Source: Echinicola sp. 20G
GTDB taxonomy: Bacteria > Bacteroidota > Bacteroidia > Cytophagales > Cyclobacteriaceae
Reading direction: 5' to 3'
Length of the DNA stretch: 64,000 bases
Assembly: GCF_015533855.1 (NCBI RefSeq)
Contig: NZ_AP024154.1
Location: 499,001-563,000 of the forward strand
In this document: positions 44,617 through 53,197 of the stretch, in pieces
Position numbering within the stretch: the stretch's first letter is position 1
How the letters are laid out: each line of letters begins with the position of its first letter
Position numbers and translations under genes: made by a program
Notes under the pieces: generated by a model
Database searches by the model: none
Seen by the model: the letters and a program-made list of their open reading frames with translations, nothing else
What the model was told of the DNA's origin: nothing

Positions 44617-46113
44617 CTATTTGTCTATCTCTATTTCGAAGTAAGACTTCTGGCCGTTCGGGTAGATTCCCAACACCATCACTTCTTCTCCTTTATTTCT
44701 TTTCAAAGTTGCTATTAAATCATTGGCTCCTTTGATTTTATCTCTTCCGACGTGAGTCACCACAAATCCTTCACGGGCACCAGCCTCTTCCCACTTGTCA
44801 TTATCTATCTCATCGATTACAGCCCCACCATCTACATCAAGACGTCGCTGCAAGGACAATTCAAGATCTTTGAATGTTACAGATTCAAATTCAGCCAACT
44901 TAGGTGCTTCTTTTTTCACTATTTTCGTAGTACCGGATATATTTTTCAAAGTGGCATCTACTTCATTCTCTTTACCATCTCTCAGGTATTTCACGGACAC
45001 TTTATCACCAGGACGTTTTCTAGCAACCATTTCCTGAAGTTTAGAAACTGTGTTGGTCGCCACACCATCAATTCCAATGATAATATCACCCTCTTGCAAG
45101 CCAGCATCTTCGCCCCCACTTCCTTCATTCACCTCTGCAACATAAACCCCTTGAGAAACTCCAAGATCTTTGCCTAAAGACTCTTCAAACGCTGGACTCA
45201 CATCTATTATAGAAACTCCTAATAACCCTCTTTGTACGGTTCCATATTCCAATAAATCATCCATCACTTTTTTCACGATACTACTTGGCACCGCAAAGGC
45301 ATACCCACTGAAAACACCCGTTTGGCTAGCAATGGCAGTATTAATCCCTACCAACTCTCCTGACAAGTTCACCAGAGCACCTCCTGAATTCCCTCTGTTC
45401 ACCACTGCATCAGTCTGGATAAAGGATTCAATCTGTAGATTATTATTGCTTTCATTTCGCAAGATTCCAATATTCCTTGCCTTGGCACTAACAATACCAG
45501 CAGTAACCGTTGATGTCAAATCAAACGGGTTACCTACTGCTAAGACCCACTCACCTACTTGAGTTTGATCGGAATCTCCAAATGGCACAAACGGCAAGTT
45601 ATCCGCCTCTATTTTCAACAATGCTAAATCGGTAGTCGGGTCAGTCCCAATCAACTTCGCTTTGTAGTTTGTATTGTCATAAAGTGTAATTTCAATATCC
45701 TTTGCATCTTCGATCACATGGTTATTTGTCACCACATAACCATCCTCTGAAATGATCACGCCAGATCCAGAACTTACCCCTTCTCTTGGGCGGCCCTGAC
45801 CACCATTGTCCGGATACCGGAATTCAAAAAACTCCTCCAAAGGATTTCCCCCACGGTTAGAGCTTTGCATAGTTACTTTACTTTTGATGTGCACCACAGC
45901 GGGTGTCACCTGTGAGGCTGAGGCGACAAAGTTTATTCCATCCGGAACGCTAAATTTGTCATCCTTAAGCCAGTTAACAAGACTAGTATTCTGCTTTTCT
46001 TCAAAAGTGACAACTTTATCTCCTGGAGACAAAATACTCACCCCTGCTAAAGCCACCAAGCCACCAATCACAGAGGCAAGGATAATACTGAGGAAGAATT
46101 GCTTTCTATTCAT
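44617..46113 (-). CDS. Periplasmic HtrA/DegP-family serine endoprotease
   Basis: The 498-residue protein has an N-terminal signal or anchor helix (about 6-28) and a trypsin-like domain with triad His132 (TNNHVIE), Asp162 (TTDLALL) and Ser243 (RGNSGGAL). Two PDZ domains follow (about 285-385 and 410-498; GLLGVSI, GEDAGLQEGDIIIGIDG). It degrades or refolds misfolded envelope proteins. The Hsp20 gene lies 238 bp upstream on the same strand, separated by a terminator, so the two stress genes are neighbours but not clearly one operon. Confidence 0.94.
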   Translation of the reverse strand: MNRKQFFLSIILASVIGGLVALAGVSILSPGDKVVTFEEKQNTSLVNWLKDDKFSVPDGINFVASASQVTPAVVHIKSKVTMQSSNRGGNPLEEFFEFRYPDNGGQGRPREGVSSGSGVIISEDGYVVTNNHVIEDAKDIEITLYDNTNYKAKLIGTDPTTDLALLKIEADNLPFVPFGDSDQTQVGEWVLAVGNPFDLTSTVTAGIVSAKARNIGILRNESNNNLQIESFIQTDAVVNRGNSGGALVNLSGELVGINTAIASQTGVFSGYAFAVPSSIVKKVMDDLLEYGTVQRGLLGVSIIDVSPAFEESLGKDLGVSQGVYVAEVNEGSGGEDAGLQEGDIIIGIDGVATNTVSKLQEMVARKRPGDKVSVKYLRDGKENEVDATLKNISGTTKIVKKEAPKLAEFESVTFKDLELSLQRRLDVDGGAVIDEIDNDKWEEAGAREGFVVTHVGRDKIKGANDLIATLKRNKGEEVMVLGIYPNGQKSYFEIEIDK

Positions 46114-46325
46114 ATTGCTCTCCTTATTTTTTGGTTGATTAAACTAATTGAATACACGATTTGCCATTACAATTGTTTTCAAATATCGTCCAAAGATCGA
46201 TATCTAACACATCATTTAACACCTTTTAACAAAGCAGTGGCAAAGCTCCATTTTCACCAATTATTCTTTCGATAAAAACTTTACTGGTAACAATAAAGGA
46301 TTCCTATATAAGTTAACACAAAAAA

Positions 46326-46349
46326 GATAAGTGGGTTTCCCCACTTATC
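46326..46349 (-). terminator. Terminator of the Hsp20 gene
   Basis: GATAAGTGGG (46326-46335) pairs perfectly with CCCACTTATC (46340-46349) around a 4-nt loop; on the minus strand a T run follows directly. It lies just after the Hsp20 stop codon. Confidence 0.83.
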
Positions 46350-46351
46350 AA

Positions 46352-46780
46352 TTATTTTACTTGAATGGATGATTTAAGCACCTTTTTCTCACTTTTTGGC
46401 AAAACGACTTTCAGTATTCCATCCTCGTATTTTGCTTCGATAGACTCGTGACTCACATCTTCAGGTAAGAAAAACGACCTACTAAAGGAGCCGTATTGCG
46501 TCTGAACAGTATGATAATTCTTTCCTTCCTTGGTCTCCTTCTGTTTTCTTTCACCAGATATTGTAAGCTTACCATCCAACAAATCAATCTTGAAGTCTTC
46601 TTTTTTCACTCCTGGAATTGCCAACTCTAGCTCATAAGCATTTTCATCTTCGGAAACATCCACCGAAGGAGAGAACTTTTGCACATTCCCATTAAGAGAA
46701 TCATTAAAGAACTTATCCAACAAACCACTGAATGATGAAGGATAATTCGGCTCGAAATTGTTATATCTCACAAGTTTCAT
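46352..46780 (-). CDS. Small heat shock protein, Hsp20/alpha-crystallin family
   Basis: The 142-residue protein has a short N-terminal arm (FSGLLDKFFNDSL), an alpha-crystallin domain (about 38-130; ELAIPGVKKEDFKIDLLDGK, GSFSRSFFLPEDV, AKYEDGILKVVLPK) and the C-terminal extension with the IxV-like IQV. It holds unfolding proteins in an ATP-independent way. The 190 bp upstream contain two strong hairpins that belong at least partly to the next gene. Confidence 0.94.
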   Translation of the reverse strand: MKLVRYNNFEPNYPSSFSGLLDKFFNDSLNGNVQKFSPSVDVSEDENAYELELAIPGVKKEDFKIDLLDGKLTISGERKQKETKEGKNYHTVQTQYGSFSRSFFLPEDVSHESIEAKYEDGILKVVLPKSEKKVLKSSIQVK

Positions 46781-46886
46781 AATAGTATGATTTATTGTTT
46801 ACATCGATACTATAGTGAATATCGTACCAAGCCAAAATCCGGCTTAAAAACATGTCATTATGACTTAAATACCTTGTACAAAACCT

Positions 46887-46913
46887 AAATAACCGCCATT
46901 ATGGCGGTTATTT
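46887..46913. other. Second hairpin between Hsp20 and the fucosidase gene
   Basis: AAATAACCGCCA (46887-46898) and TGGCGGTTATTT (46902-46913) form a perfect 12-bp stem around TTA. It lies 7 bp from the fucosidase terminator and about 107 bp upstream of the Hsp20 start. It may be a tandem terminator or a regulatory structure or operator for Hsp20. Confidence 0.6.
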
Positions 46914-46920
46914 ACAAAAA

Positions 46921-46947
46921 AATAAGGGGCTTAACGAGCCCCTTATT
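46921..46947 (-). terminator. Terminator of the alpha-L-fucosidase gene
   Basis: AATAAGGGGCT (46921-46931) pairs perfectly with AGCCCCTTATT (46937-46947); on the minus strand it is followed by a run of T. It lies 22 bp after the fucosidase stop codon. Confidence 0.85.
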
Positions 46948-46969
46948 GTCTGAGATATAGAATTATCAA

Positions 46970-48304
46970 TCAATTACTTTCAATCACATGCCCTTCCTCT
47001 CTGTACAAATCCACTTCACCATCGAGCAAAACCGCAAGGACAGTGATGTCTTTGTCATATACACTTTCTGGGATATCTATATATTTTAAACCAGGAACTT
47101 TACTCCAATACATTTTACCAACTTCCCTGTGCTCCAGCTTGGTTCCATCACCAACTACCCAAATCCTATTGATTTTATTTTTCAAGCCCTTGATCACCAA
47201 CGATTCATTTACCTTATAATCCAAGTAAATATATAGGATGGTTTTATCCTTGGACAAGGTAGTCGGAGCAAACACATGCCCTTCCGGAATTCCTGCTTGT
47301 GTATCATAAATGGCAGAGGCATGCTTAGAGGTCCAGCGACCAAATTCTTTTAAGATATTCTCAGCTTCTTCAGGAATAGTCCCATCAGGCTTTGGCCCCA
47401 CATCCAACAACAGGTTACCCCCCATATGAAGACAGTCAACAAAAATCCTCAACAGCTCATTGGGAGTTTTGTAAGCATGGTCATTGTGCTGATACCCCCA
47501 ACTATTGTTCATCGTTAAGCAGAGCTCCCAGTATTTACTATTGGGCCTAGCAACTGGCACTCCTTGCTCCGGAGTTGCATAATCACCCAAGCCACCACCA
47601 ATTCTGGAATTAACAATTATGTTTGGGTTCCACTTGATCAATTGCTCCTTGAGTTCTTTGCTCTTCCACTGTTCAGCCTTATGCTCCCAGTCTCCATCAA
47701 ACCAATACAGATCAGGGTGATAATTCAAAGAGAGTTCCTCCAACTGCTTGAAGTTAAAATCCACAAACTTCTGAAAACGCTCAGGATCGTTTTTATAACG
47801 GTACTTCACCCTAGTCTGTCGATCATAGTCAGGATGAGACCAATCTAAAACCGAATAGTACAAACCTTTTTTCACTCCTTTTTCTTCCAAGGCTTCCATA
47901 AAAGGACCTATCAAATCTCTTTTCGCCGGAGTTTTCTTCACAACCGTCAAATCACTCACTTTACTGTCCCATAGAGCCACACCGTCATGGTGCTTTGCGG
48001 TAATTACCGCATATTTTGCCCCTGACTCACTGATCAGCTCGGCCCATTTCTGAGGATCATAATTGGCAGCAGTGAAGCCATCAAGCTGCTTCATATAATC
48101 TTCATAGGAAATGTAATCATTAAAAAAAGACCAGGACTCATCTATTCCATTCACTGCATATATACCCCAGTGCAAAAAAATCCCCAGCTTGGCATCTTGA
48201 AACCATTCCATCTTGGCATCTTCTTTTGAATCTTGACCAAAAACACTCCCAAGCATCAGCCAGCCTGTCAAGAGCAATACGATCTCCTTTTTCCAGTTCT
48301 TCAT
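46970..48304 (-). CDS. Secreted alpha-L-fucosidase, GH29
   Basis: The 444-residue protein has a signal peptide (about 1-23, ending SVFGQ) and a GH29 barrel: substrate-binding HH at 105-106 (AKHHDGVALW), and nucleophile Asp203 in LYWFDGDWE. The acid/base of GH29 varies and cannot be fixed here. A C-terminal beta domain ends the protein. It releases L-fucose from glycans and could feed the FucP operon 40 kb away, although no SusC/D pair adjoins it. A minus-strand TAnnTTTG (48338-48345) lies upstream as a possible promoter element. Confidence 0.92.
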   Translation of the reverse strand: MKNWKKEIVLLLTGWLMLGSVFGQDSKEDAKMEWFQDAKLGIFLHWGIYAVNGIDESWSFFNDYISYEDYMKQLDGFTAANYDPQKWAELISESGAKYAVITAKHHDGVALWDSKVSDLTVVKKTPAKRDLIGPFMEALEEKGVKKGLYYSVLDWSHPDYDRQTRVKYRYKNDPERFQKFVDFNFKQLEELSLNYHPDLYWFDGDWEHKAEQWKSKELKEQLIKWNPNIIVNSRIGGGLGDYATPEQGVPVARPNSKYWELCLTMNNSWGYQHNDHAYKTPNELLRIFVDCLHMGGNLLLDVGPKPDGTIPEEAENILKEFGRWTSKHASAIYDTQAGIPEGHVFAPTTLSKDKTILYIYLDYKVNESLVIKGLKNKINRIWVVGDGTKLEHREVGKMYWSKVPGLKYIDIPESVYDKDITVLAVLLDGEVDLYREEGHVIESN

Positions 48305-48533
48305 TAGAAATACTTTGTTAGTAAATTAAGTAGTCTTCAAATTTACAAATTTTAAAATATTAACCTATCCATTCATATATCTTGTATTTTTTTATAAATC
48401 CAAGAATGGAATACCCTATTTTTTCAACACCACTTCTCCGCTCAACTTTATAAATCTGATCAACTATACTTTCATCCAGTCCTAGGTCTCAAATATTATT
48501 TTTAATTTTATCAAAACCCAAGTACAATTCTGT

Positions 48534-50189
48534 ATGAAACTCAAGCAGCTTTTAAAAGTAAGTCTTTTAATCTCATTTTTGCTCTCCCCATATCTTGCGC
48601 AGCAGGCATGTGCCATACAAACCGCAGGTGACATTTTATCTTTAGGAGACTCATTGCTTAGCACCAACACAGATAGTGCCTCACAAGAAAAGGCTAAAAA
48701 AGACACCGTAGTCCAAGAACGCTCCATTAACAACATCATATACGCGCTCCAGGACTACATCATCACCACCAACCATATCAATAAAGTCCTAGAAAGAAAC
48801 ATTGACACCCTCGAATTGAGCATCAACCTCCCAACCACAGAGAGGAGATTGGACTTGGTGCGAAGCAGGCTTGAAGAAAGGGATAATGACATCAACCTTA
48901 GATACCTCAGCGCCCTCAAGAACTTCACCAATTACCAGACCCGGCAACTCGCTCAATGGAAAGAAAACATCGACGCCAAAGACTATGAAATTTCGGCTGC
49001 CAAGGATAGTTTAAGAAAAATAAAAAACGATGAAATTCTCAACCTTTCCATCAAAGACCCTGAAACACTCCCTACGTTTCAAAACCTACTAAGTGAACTA
49101 AATACACGAATAAAAACCGCAGACAGCCTCTATCTTAATCAACAATTAATACTGGCCGGGTACCAAAGCAGATTGTCCCGAGCCATAATCGAGATCAATG
49201 ACTTCAAAGAAGAGATTGAAGAAAGGGAAAGCATTCTTGAGCGAGCTCTATTCAATAAGGAGGTTAATTACATTTGGGAGCCCAAATCTGATGAAAGAAA
49301 AAAGAAAATATGGGACGTCATCTCCCACTCCTACCTGATCAACCGAGTAATCCTCAATGGATATGGAGAAGTCAATAAACCAACGCACATCTTAGTCTTT
49401 TCACTAGTTGTATTGGCATTTCTCTGGATCAGGTACTTGCTGCGACACATTAAATCAGAAAAGGAATTTTCTGAAATCATTTTACAAAGGACTAGATTTA
49501 TTCCAAAACACCCTTTTGCTTCGGCAATGATCATAATCCTACCTATCACCCCTTTTTTCTATCGATCCCCTCCTGTTATCTTGACGGTTGCAGTACTCGC
49601 GATGATGATGGTTATCACCTCACTTTTAATCAGGGCAATTGTAAGTAAAAAGGTTTTTATTTTTTGGTTGATCTTCCTGACCATCTTTATCATTTACTCC
49701 CTAAGCAATCTATATATAGAAACGGCATTTGAAGAAAGATGGACTTTATTGATACTAAGCATCCTAAGCATTACTTTAGGCTATCATATCATTAGCTCTA
49801 TCAGAAATTCCACCCTCACCCACCCAAAGTATATTATATTCTTGATTCAACTTTTTTTAATCATACAAGGACTTTCTGCTTTTGCTAATATATTGGGTCG
49901 CTACAGTCTGTCCAAAATATTGGGAATAGCTGCCACTACTTCTTTGATGCAGGCCATCGGACTATATGTTTTCGTCTTGGTCATTATGGAAGCCATCTAC
50001 CTTCAAATCGAAATGAGCAAAAAAAGCTCTAAAGATTACACTGCCTACTTTGATTTTCAGGACATCCAGGAAAAAGTCCAAAAGATTTTTGTTTTCATAG
50101 CTTCAGCCATTTGGTTCTATTATTTAGCCGTTAACCTGACCGTTTATGACTATATATACGCCAACATATCCTTGTTCCTATCTGAATAG
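48534..50189 (+). CDS. Large MscS-type mechanosensitive channel, N-terminal part, cut by in-frame TAG
   Basis: The 551-residue frame has a signal peptide (about 1-24, ending AQQACA), a periplasmic coiled-coil region (about 45-245) and eight or so membrane helices (about 280-545), as in long MscS-like (MscK/YbdG-type) channels. It ends at TAG 50187-50189 just before the pore and beta domain. The same frame reopens at once and continues without shift into the MscS domain at 50229-51053. The two parts are one gene broken by a nonsense codon, or by a sequence error; alone this part lacks the channel pore. Confidence 0.85.
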   Translation: MKLKQLLKVSLLISFLLSPYLAQQACAIQTAGDILSLGDSLLSTNTDSASQEKAKKDTVVQERSINNIIYALQDYIITTNHINKVLERNIDTLELSINLPTTERRLDLVRSRLEERDNDINLRYLSALKNFTNYQTRQLAQWKENIDAKDYEISAAKDSLRKIKNDEILNLSIKDPETLPTFQNLLSELNTRIKTADSLYLNQQLILAGYQSRLSRAIIEINDFKEEIEERESILERALFNKEVNYIWEPKSDERKKKIWDVISHSYLINRVILNGYGEVNKPTHILVFSLVVLAFLWIRYLLRHIKSEKEFSEIILQRTRFIPKHPFASAMIIILPITPFFYRSPPVILTVAVLAMMMVITSLLIRAIVSKKVFIFWLIFLTIFIIYSLSNLYIETAFEERWTLLILSILSITLGYHIISSIRNSTLTHPKYIIFLIQLFLIIQGLSAFANILGRYSLSKILGIAATTSLMQAIGLYVFVLVIMEAIYLQIEMSKKSSKDYTAYFDFQDIQEKVQKIFVFIASAIWFYYLAVNLTVYDYIYANISLFLSE

Positions 50190-50228
50190 AGAAAAATAGG
50201 AAACTCTGTTTTCACTTTTGGAAGTGTA

Positions 50229-51053
50229 TTGACTTTCATCATCATCATTTGGATTTCAGCCATTATTTCCAAGTATATCTCCTATTTTGCAGAGGCCAAG
50301 GACCAAAAGTTAGCGGCCAACCGAAAACAAAGATTGGGTTCCTCCATCCTACTAATCAAGCTTGCCATCTTCACCATAGGTTTCCTACTCGCTGTCACCG
50401 CAGCTGGAATACCGCTAGACAGTGTAGCCATTGTACTAGGTGCCCTTTCAGTGGGTATTGGCTTTGGTCTACAAACGATCATCAACAACTTGGTATCAGG
50501 GGTAATTTTGGCATTCGAACGGCCTATCCAAATTGGCGACGCCATTGAAGTTGGTGGTCGAAGCGGAGTAGTGAAGGATGTAGGAATTAGAGCTAGTAAA
50601 ATACAAGCATATGACGGCTCGGAAGTGATCCTTCCCAATGGAGATCTACTCTCCCAGCACCTGATCAACTGGACCCTTTCCAATAAAAGAAGAAGAATAG
50701 AATTAATTATAGGCGTGGCATATGGAAGTGATTCGGATCAAGTGGAATCCATTCTCACAGGCATCCTGGAAAGAGAAGGTATTCTCAAAAATCCTAAACC
50801 AAATGTTTACCTCCAAAATTTTGCAGACAGTGCTGTGGAATACCGACTTCTTTTCTGGGTGAATGATTTCGACACTTGGGTAGATATGAGGAACGAAGTA
50901 ATGAAAGAAATTTACAAAACCTTTGGTAAAGAAAACATTGAAATCCCATTCCCTCAACGTGACCTTTACATCAAATCCATACCTGACTTCACAACCAAAA
51001 ACAACCCCAAAACAGATTCAACAGGGGATAGCGAGAAAAAAGAAGAAAATTAA
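50229..51053 (+). CDS. Large MscS-type mechanosensitive channel, C-terminal pore part
   Basis: This 274-residue frame starts at TTG 50229, in phase with the upstream part and only 13 sense codons after its TAG. It has two hydrophobic helices (about 1-15 and 34-55), the pore helix and signature LGALSVGIGFGLQTIINNLVSG, the beta domain (RPIQIGDAIEVGG, VILPNGDLLSQHLINW) and the alpha/beta cage. A TTG start within a hydrophobic segment is a poor natural start, supporting a broken single gene. If translated it might still form a minimal MscS-like pore. Confidence 0.82.
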   Translation: MTFIIIIWISAIISKYISYFAEAKDQKLAANRKQRLGSSILLIKLAIFTIGFLLAVTAAGIPLDSVAIVLGALSVGIGFGLQTIINNLVSGVILAFERPIQIGDAIEVGGRSGVVKDVGIRASKIQAYDGSEVILPNGDLLSQHLINWTLSNKRRRIELIIGVAYGSDSDQVESILTGILEREGILKNPKPNVYLQNFADSAVEYRLLFWVNDFDTWVDMRNEVMKEIYKTFGKENIEIPFPQRDLYIKSIPDFTTKNNPKTDSTGDSEKKEEN

Positions 51054-51106
51054 CCGCCTGAAATCGAGCACAAAAGAAAAATCAAACAACTTTTTTCCAC
51101 CCCATA

Positions 51107-51138
51107 TTTGGAAAAAAATAAACAACCTGCTATGTTTG
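51107..51138 (+). promoter_or_regulatory. Bacteroidota-type promoter of tRNA-Asn
   Basis: TTTG at 51107-51110 and TATGTTTG at 51131-51138 are separated by 20 bp, matching TTTG-N19-21-TAnnTTTG. The tRNA begins 40 bp downstream, the same arrangement as at the tRNA-Val locus. Confidence 0.75.
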
Positions 51139-51178
51139 CATCACGTTAAACAAACGGGTTGGCGAAAACAACAAAAAT

Positions 51179-51252
51179 TCCTCCTTAGCTCAGTTGGTTA
51201 GAGCATCTGACTGTTAATCAGAGGGTCCTTGGTTCGAGCCCAAGAGGAGGAG
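51179..51252 (+). tRNA. tRNA-Asn (GTT)
   Basis: The 74-nt cloverleaf has acceptor stem TCCTCCT/AGGAGGA, D-arm GCTC...GAGC, anticodon loop CTGTTAA (anticodon GTT), T-loop TTCGAGC and discriminator G. The 3' CCA is not encoded. Confidence 0.96.
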
Positions 51253-51253
51253 C

Positions 51254-51285
51254 AAAAGCCTTGCAGAAATGCAGGGCTTTTTTAT
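51254..51285 (+). terminator. Terminator of tRNA-Asn
   Basis: AAAGCCTTGCA pairs with TGCAGGGCTTT (one G-T pair) around GAAA, followed by a T run, directly after the tRNA. Confidence 0.82.
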
Positions 51286-51646
51286 TTTTCTTTCAAACCT
51301 AGTGATAAATGCAACCCATTACGCAATTTAATTAACCTCCCTAAGTTTAAAATCAGTGAATAGCGTAGGAAGTTTTAGCTGAGATGAAGAACAACTACAG
51401 CCTTATTTATTAAAAGGGTCAAGAATTAGCTTCGCCAAGCTTTTTTCAATCTTAGCTTTCAAAAGCCTACTTCATTTCTATTCGAGAATGAATTTTAAAA
51501 TAAAGAAATAAAAACAAATTCCTGAAACAGCTTCAACTGCTATTCATTTACACGCATTAATTATTATCAAGTGAAAGACCTTATTATGACTAGTTAATAA
51601 TTACCTGTAAGCTAGATTAGTCATGTAAAACTAGATAAGAGCCATA
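51286..51646. other. Gene-free AT-rich spacer
   Basis: About 360 bp between the tRNA-Asn terminator and the efflux operon terminator show no supported gene, RNA or repeat. Confidence 0.6.
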
Positions 51647-51650
51647 AAAA

Positions 51651-51682
51651 AATCCTCAAAGCCAAAGGCCTTGAGGATTTTG
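51651..51682 (-). terminator. Terminator of the RND efflux operon
   Basis: AATCCTCAAAGCC (51651-51663) pairs with GGCCTTGAGGATT (51667-51679) with one A-C mismatch; on the minus strand a T run follows. It lies about 70 bp after the stop codon of the outer-membrane factor. Confidence 0.75.
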
Positions 51683-51751
51683 CATTAATATTCAGTCTAT
51701 AATAAATTAATCGTGAACTGAACAGCTACAAACACATTGGCATTTTTTGCA

Positions 51752-53197
51752 TTAATTCCAACCTCCACCTAAAGCCTGGTAGACATTGACCAAAGCGTTC
51801 ATTTGCGCCCTTTTGGTTTCCACCAACTCAAATTTGGATTCCAAAGCATCTCTTTGTGTCAAAAGCACTTCCATATAGTCTGCCCTGGCTGACCTGAAGA
51901 GATTGTTGGAGATATCTATGGATTGGGTAAGCGCCTCCACTTCCTTGGCCTTCAAATCATAACTTTGTTCCAAATTATTGATTTTGGCCAGTTGATTGGA
52001 CACTTCCACATAAGCATTCAAAATGGTTTTTTCATAGTTGAAAACTGCCTGAATTTGCTTGGCATTGGCACTTTTGTAATCTGCCTTGATGGCATTCCTG
52101 TTGATCAATGGAGCCGTCAAATCGCCCGCCAATGAATACAGTAACGATTCCGGTGTCTTGATCAAATAAGATGGATTAAAGGCCTGAAAACCTATTCCTG
52201 CCGAAATGCCCAAAGAAGGATAGAACCTGGCCTTCGCCACTTTGACATCAAGCTTTGCTGCTTCCAACTCCAGCTCGGCCTGCCTTACATCAGGACGGTT
52301 TTCCAGCAACTGAGATGGAATACCTGCCCTGATCGCCTTTGGCACCAAGTCACTGAAAGCCTGAGGACTTCGTTCAACATGCTGCGGGTATCTACCTACC
52401 AAGAAATTGATTTTGTTCTCTGTAATCGCGATTTCTTGCTGAATATCATACTGTAAACTTTTAGTATGGAATACTTCTGCTTGAAACTTTCTCACTGCCA
52501 ATTCAGTCACTCTTGCAGCTTGCTTTTGCAATTTGACAATTTCCAGGGCATTGCTCTGGATCTCAATGTTTCGTTTTACGATCTCCAATTGATTATCCAA
52601 GGCAAGCAACTCGTAGTAGGAATTCGCAATCTCTGCAATCAAATTGGTCACCATAAAGTTCCTTCCCTCTACTGAAGACAGGTACCTGGCCACCGCTGCA
52701 CGCTTGGCATTGTGCAGCTTGCCCCAAACATCCAATTCCCAAGTAGCAAAGGCACCCACCATATAATCCTGCAAAGGATCTGGCATTTCCCTACCTGGCT
52801 CAATTTCAGTTGTGGCCTCGCTGGCTCCCCTGCTGGTATATCTTCCTGGCTTGTCTACACCAGCCCCAGCTTTGATGTCTACAAAAGGCAAATATTCCCC
52901 TTTTCTGGCCCTTACCTCATTTCTCGAAATTTCGATTTCCTGCATGATCACATTCAACTCCTGATTGTTCTTCAAAGCAGTATCAATCAAGGCATTCAAA
53001 TGGGGGTCTGTAAAATAATCTGCCCACTGGACCTTGGCCACATTAGTGGTGTCCTGTGAGCCATTAAAGCTCACAGGTACATCCGTATTGGCATTCCTTT
53101 CCACTACCGATGGTGTTTTACATGCCGAAAGCAATACTGTCGATCCGGCCACCACCATACATATATTTACTATTCTTTTAAGCATCTTCATGGTCAT
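51752..53197 (-). CDS. RND efflux outer-membrane factor lipoprotein (OprM/NodT family)
   Basis: The 481-residue protein has a lipoprotein signal with Cys26 (LLSACKTP) and two OEP repeats forming the TolC-like tunnel (VKWADYFTDPHLNALIDTAL-type start, IPSQLLENRPDVRQAELELE in the second repeat). It overlaps the 3' end of the pump gene by 20 bp, indicating translational coupling. It completes the tripartite exporter with the adaptor and pump upstream. Confidence 0.94.
   Translation of the reverse strand: MTMKMLKRIVNICMVVAGSTVLLSACKTPSVVERNANTDVPVSFNGSQDTTNVAKVQWADYFTDPHLNALIDTALKNNQELNVIMQEIEISRNEVRARKGEYLPFVDIKAGAGVDKPGRYTSRGASEATTEIEPGREMPDPLQDYMVGAFATWELDVWGKLHNAKRAAVARYLSSVEGRNFMVTNLIAEIANSYYELLALDNQLEIVKRNIEIQSNALEIVKLQKQAARVTELAVRKFQAEVFHTKSLQYDIQQEIAITENKINFLVGRYPQHVERSPQAFSDLVPKAIRAGIPSQLLENRPDVRQAELELEAAKLDVKVAKARFYPSLGISAGIGFQAFNPSYLIKTPESLLYSLAGDLTAPLINRNAIKADYKSANAKQIQAVFNYEKTILNAYVEVSNQLAKINNLEQSYDLKAKEVEALTQSIDISNNLFRSARADYMEVLLTQRDALESKFELVETKRAQMNALVNVYQALGGGWN

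Noticed and set aside
44752..45562. Plus-strand frames of 130 and 141 codons over the HtrA gene
   Set aside because: Antisense to the protease and PDZ domains, with no supporting motif.
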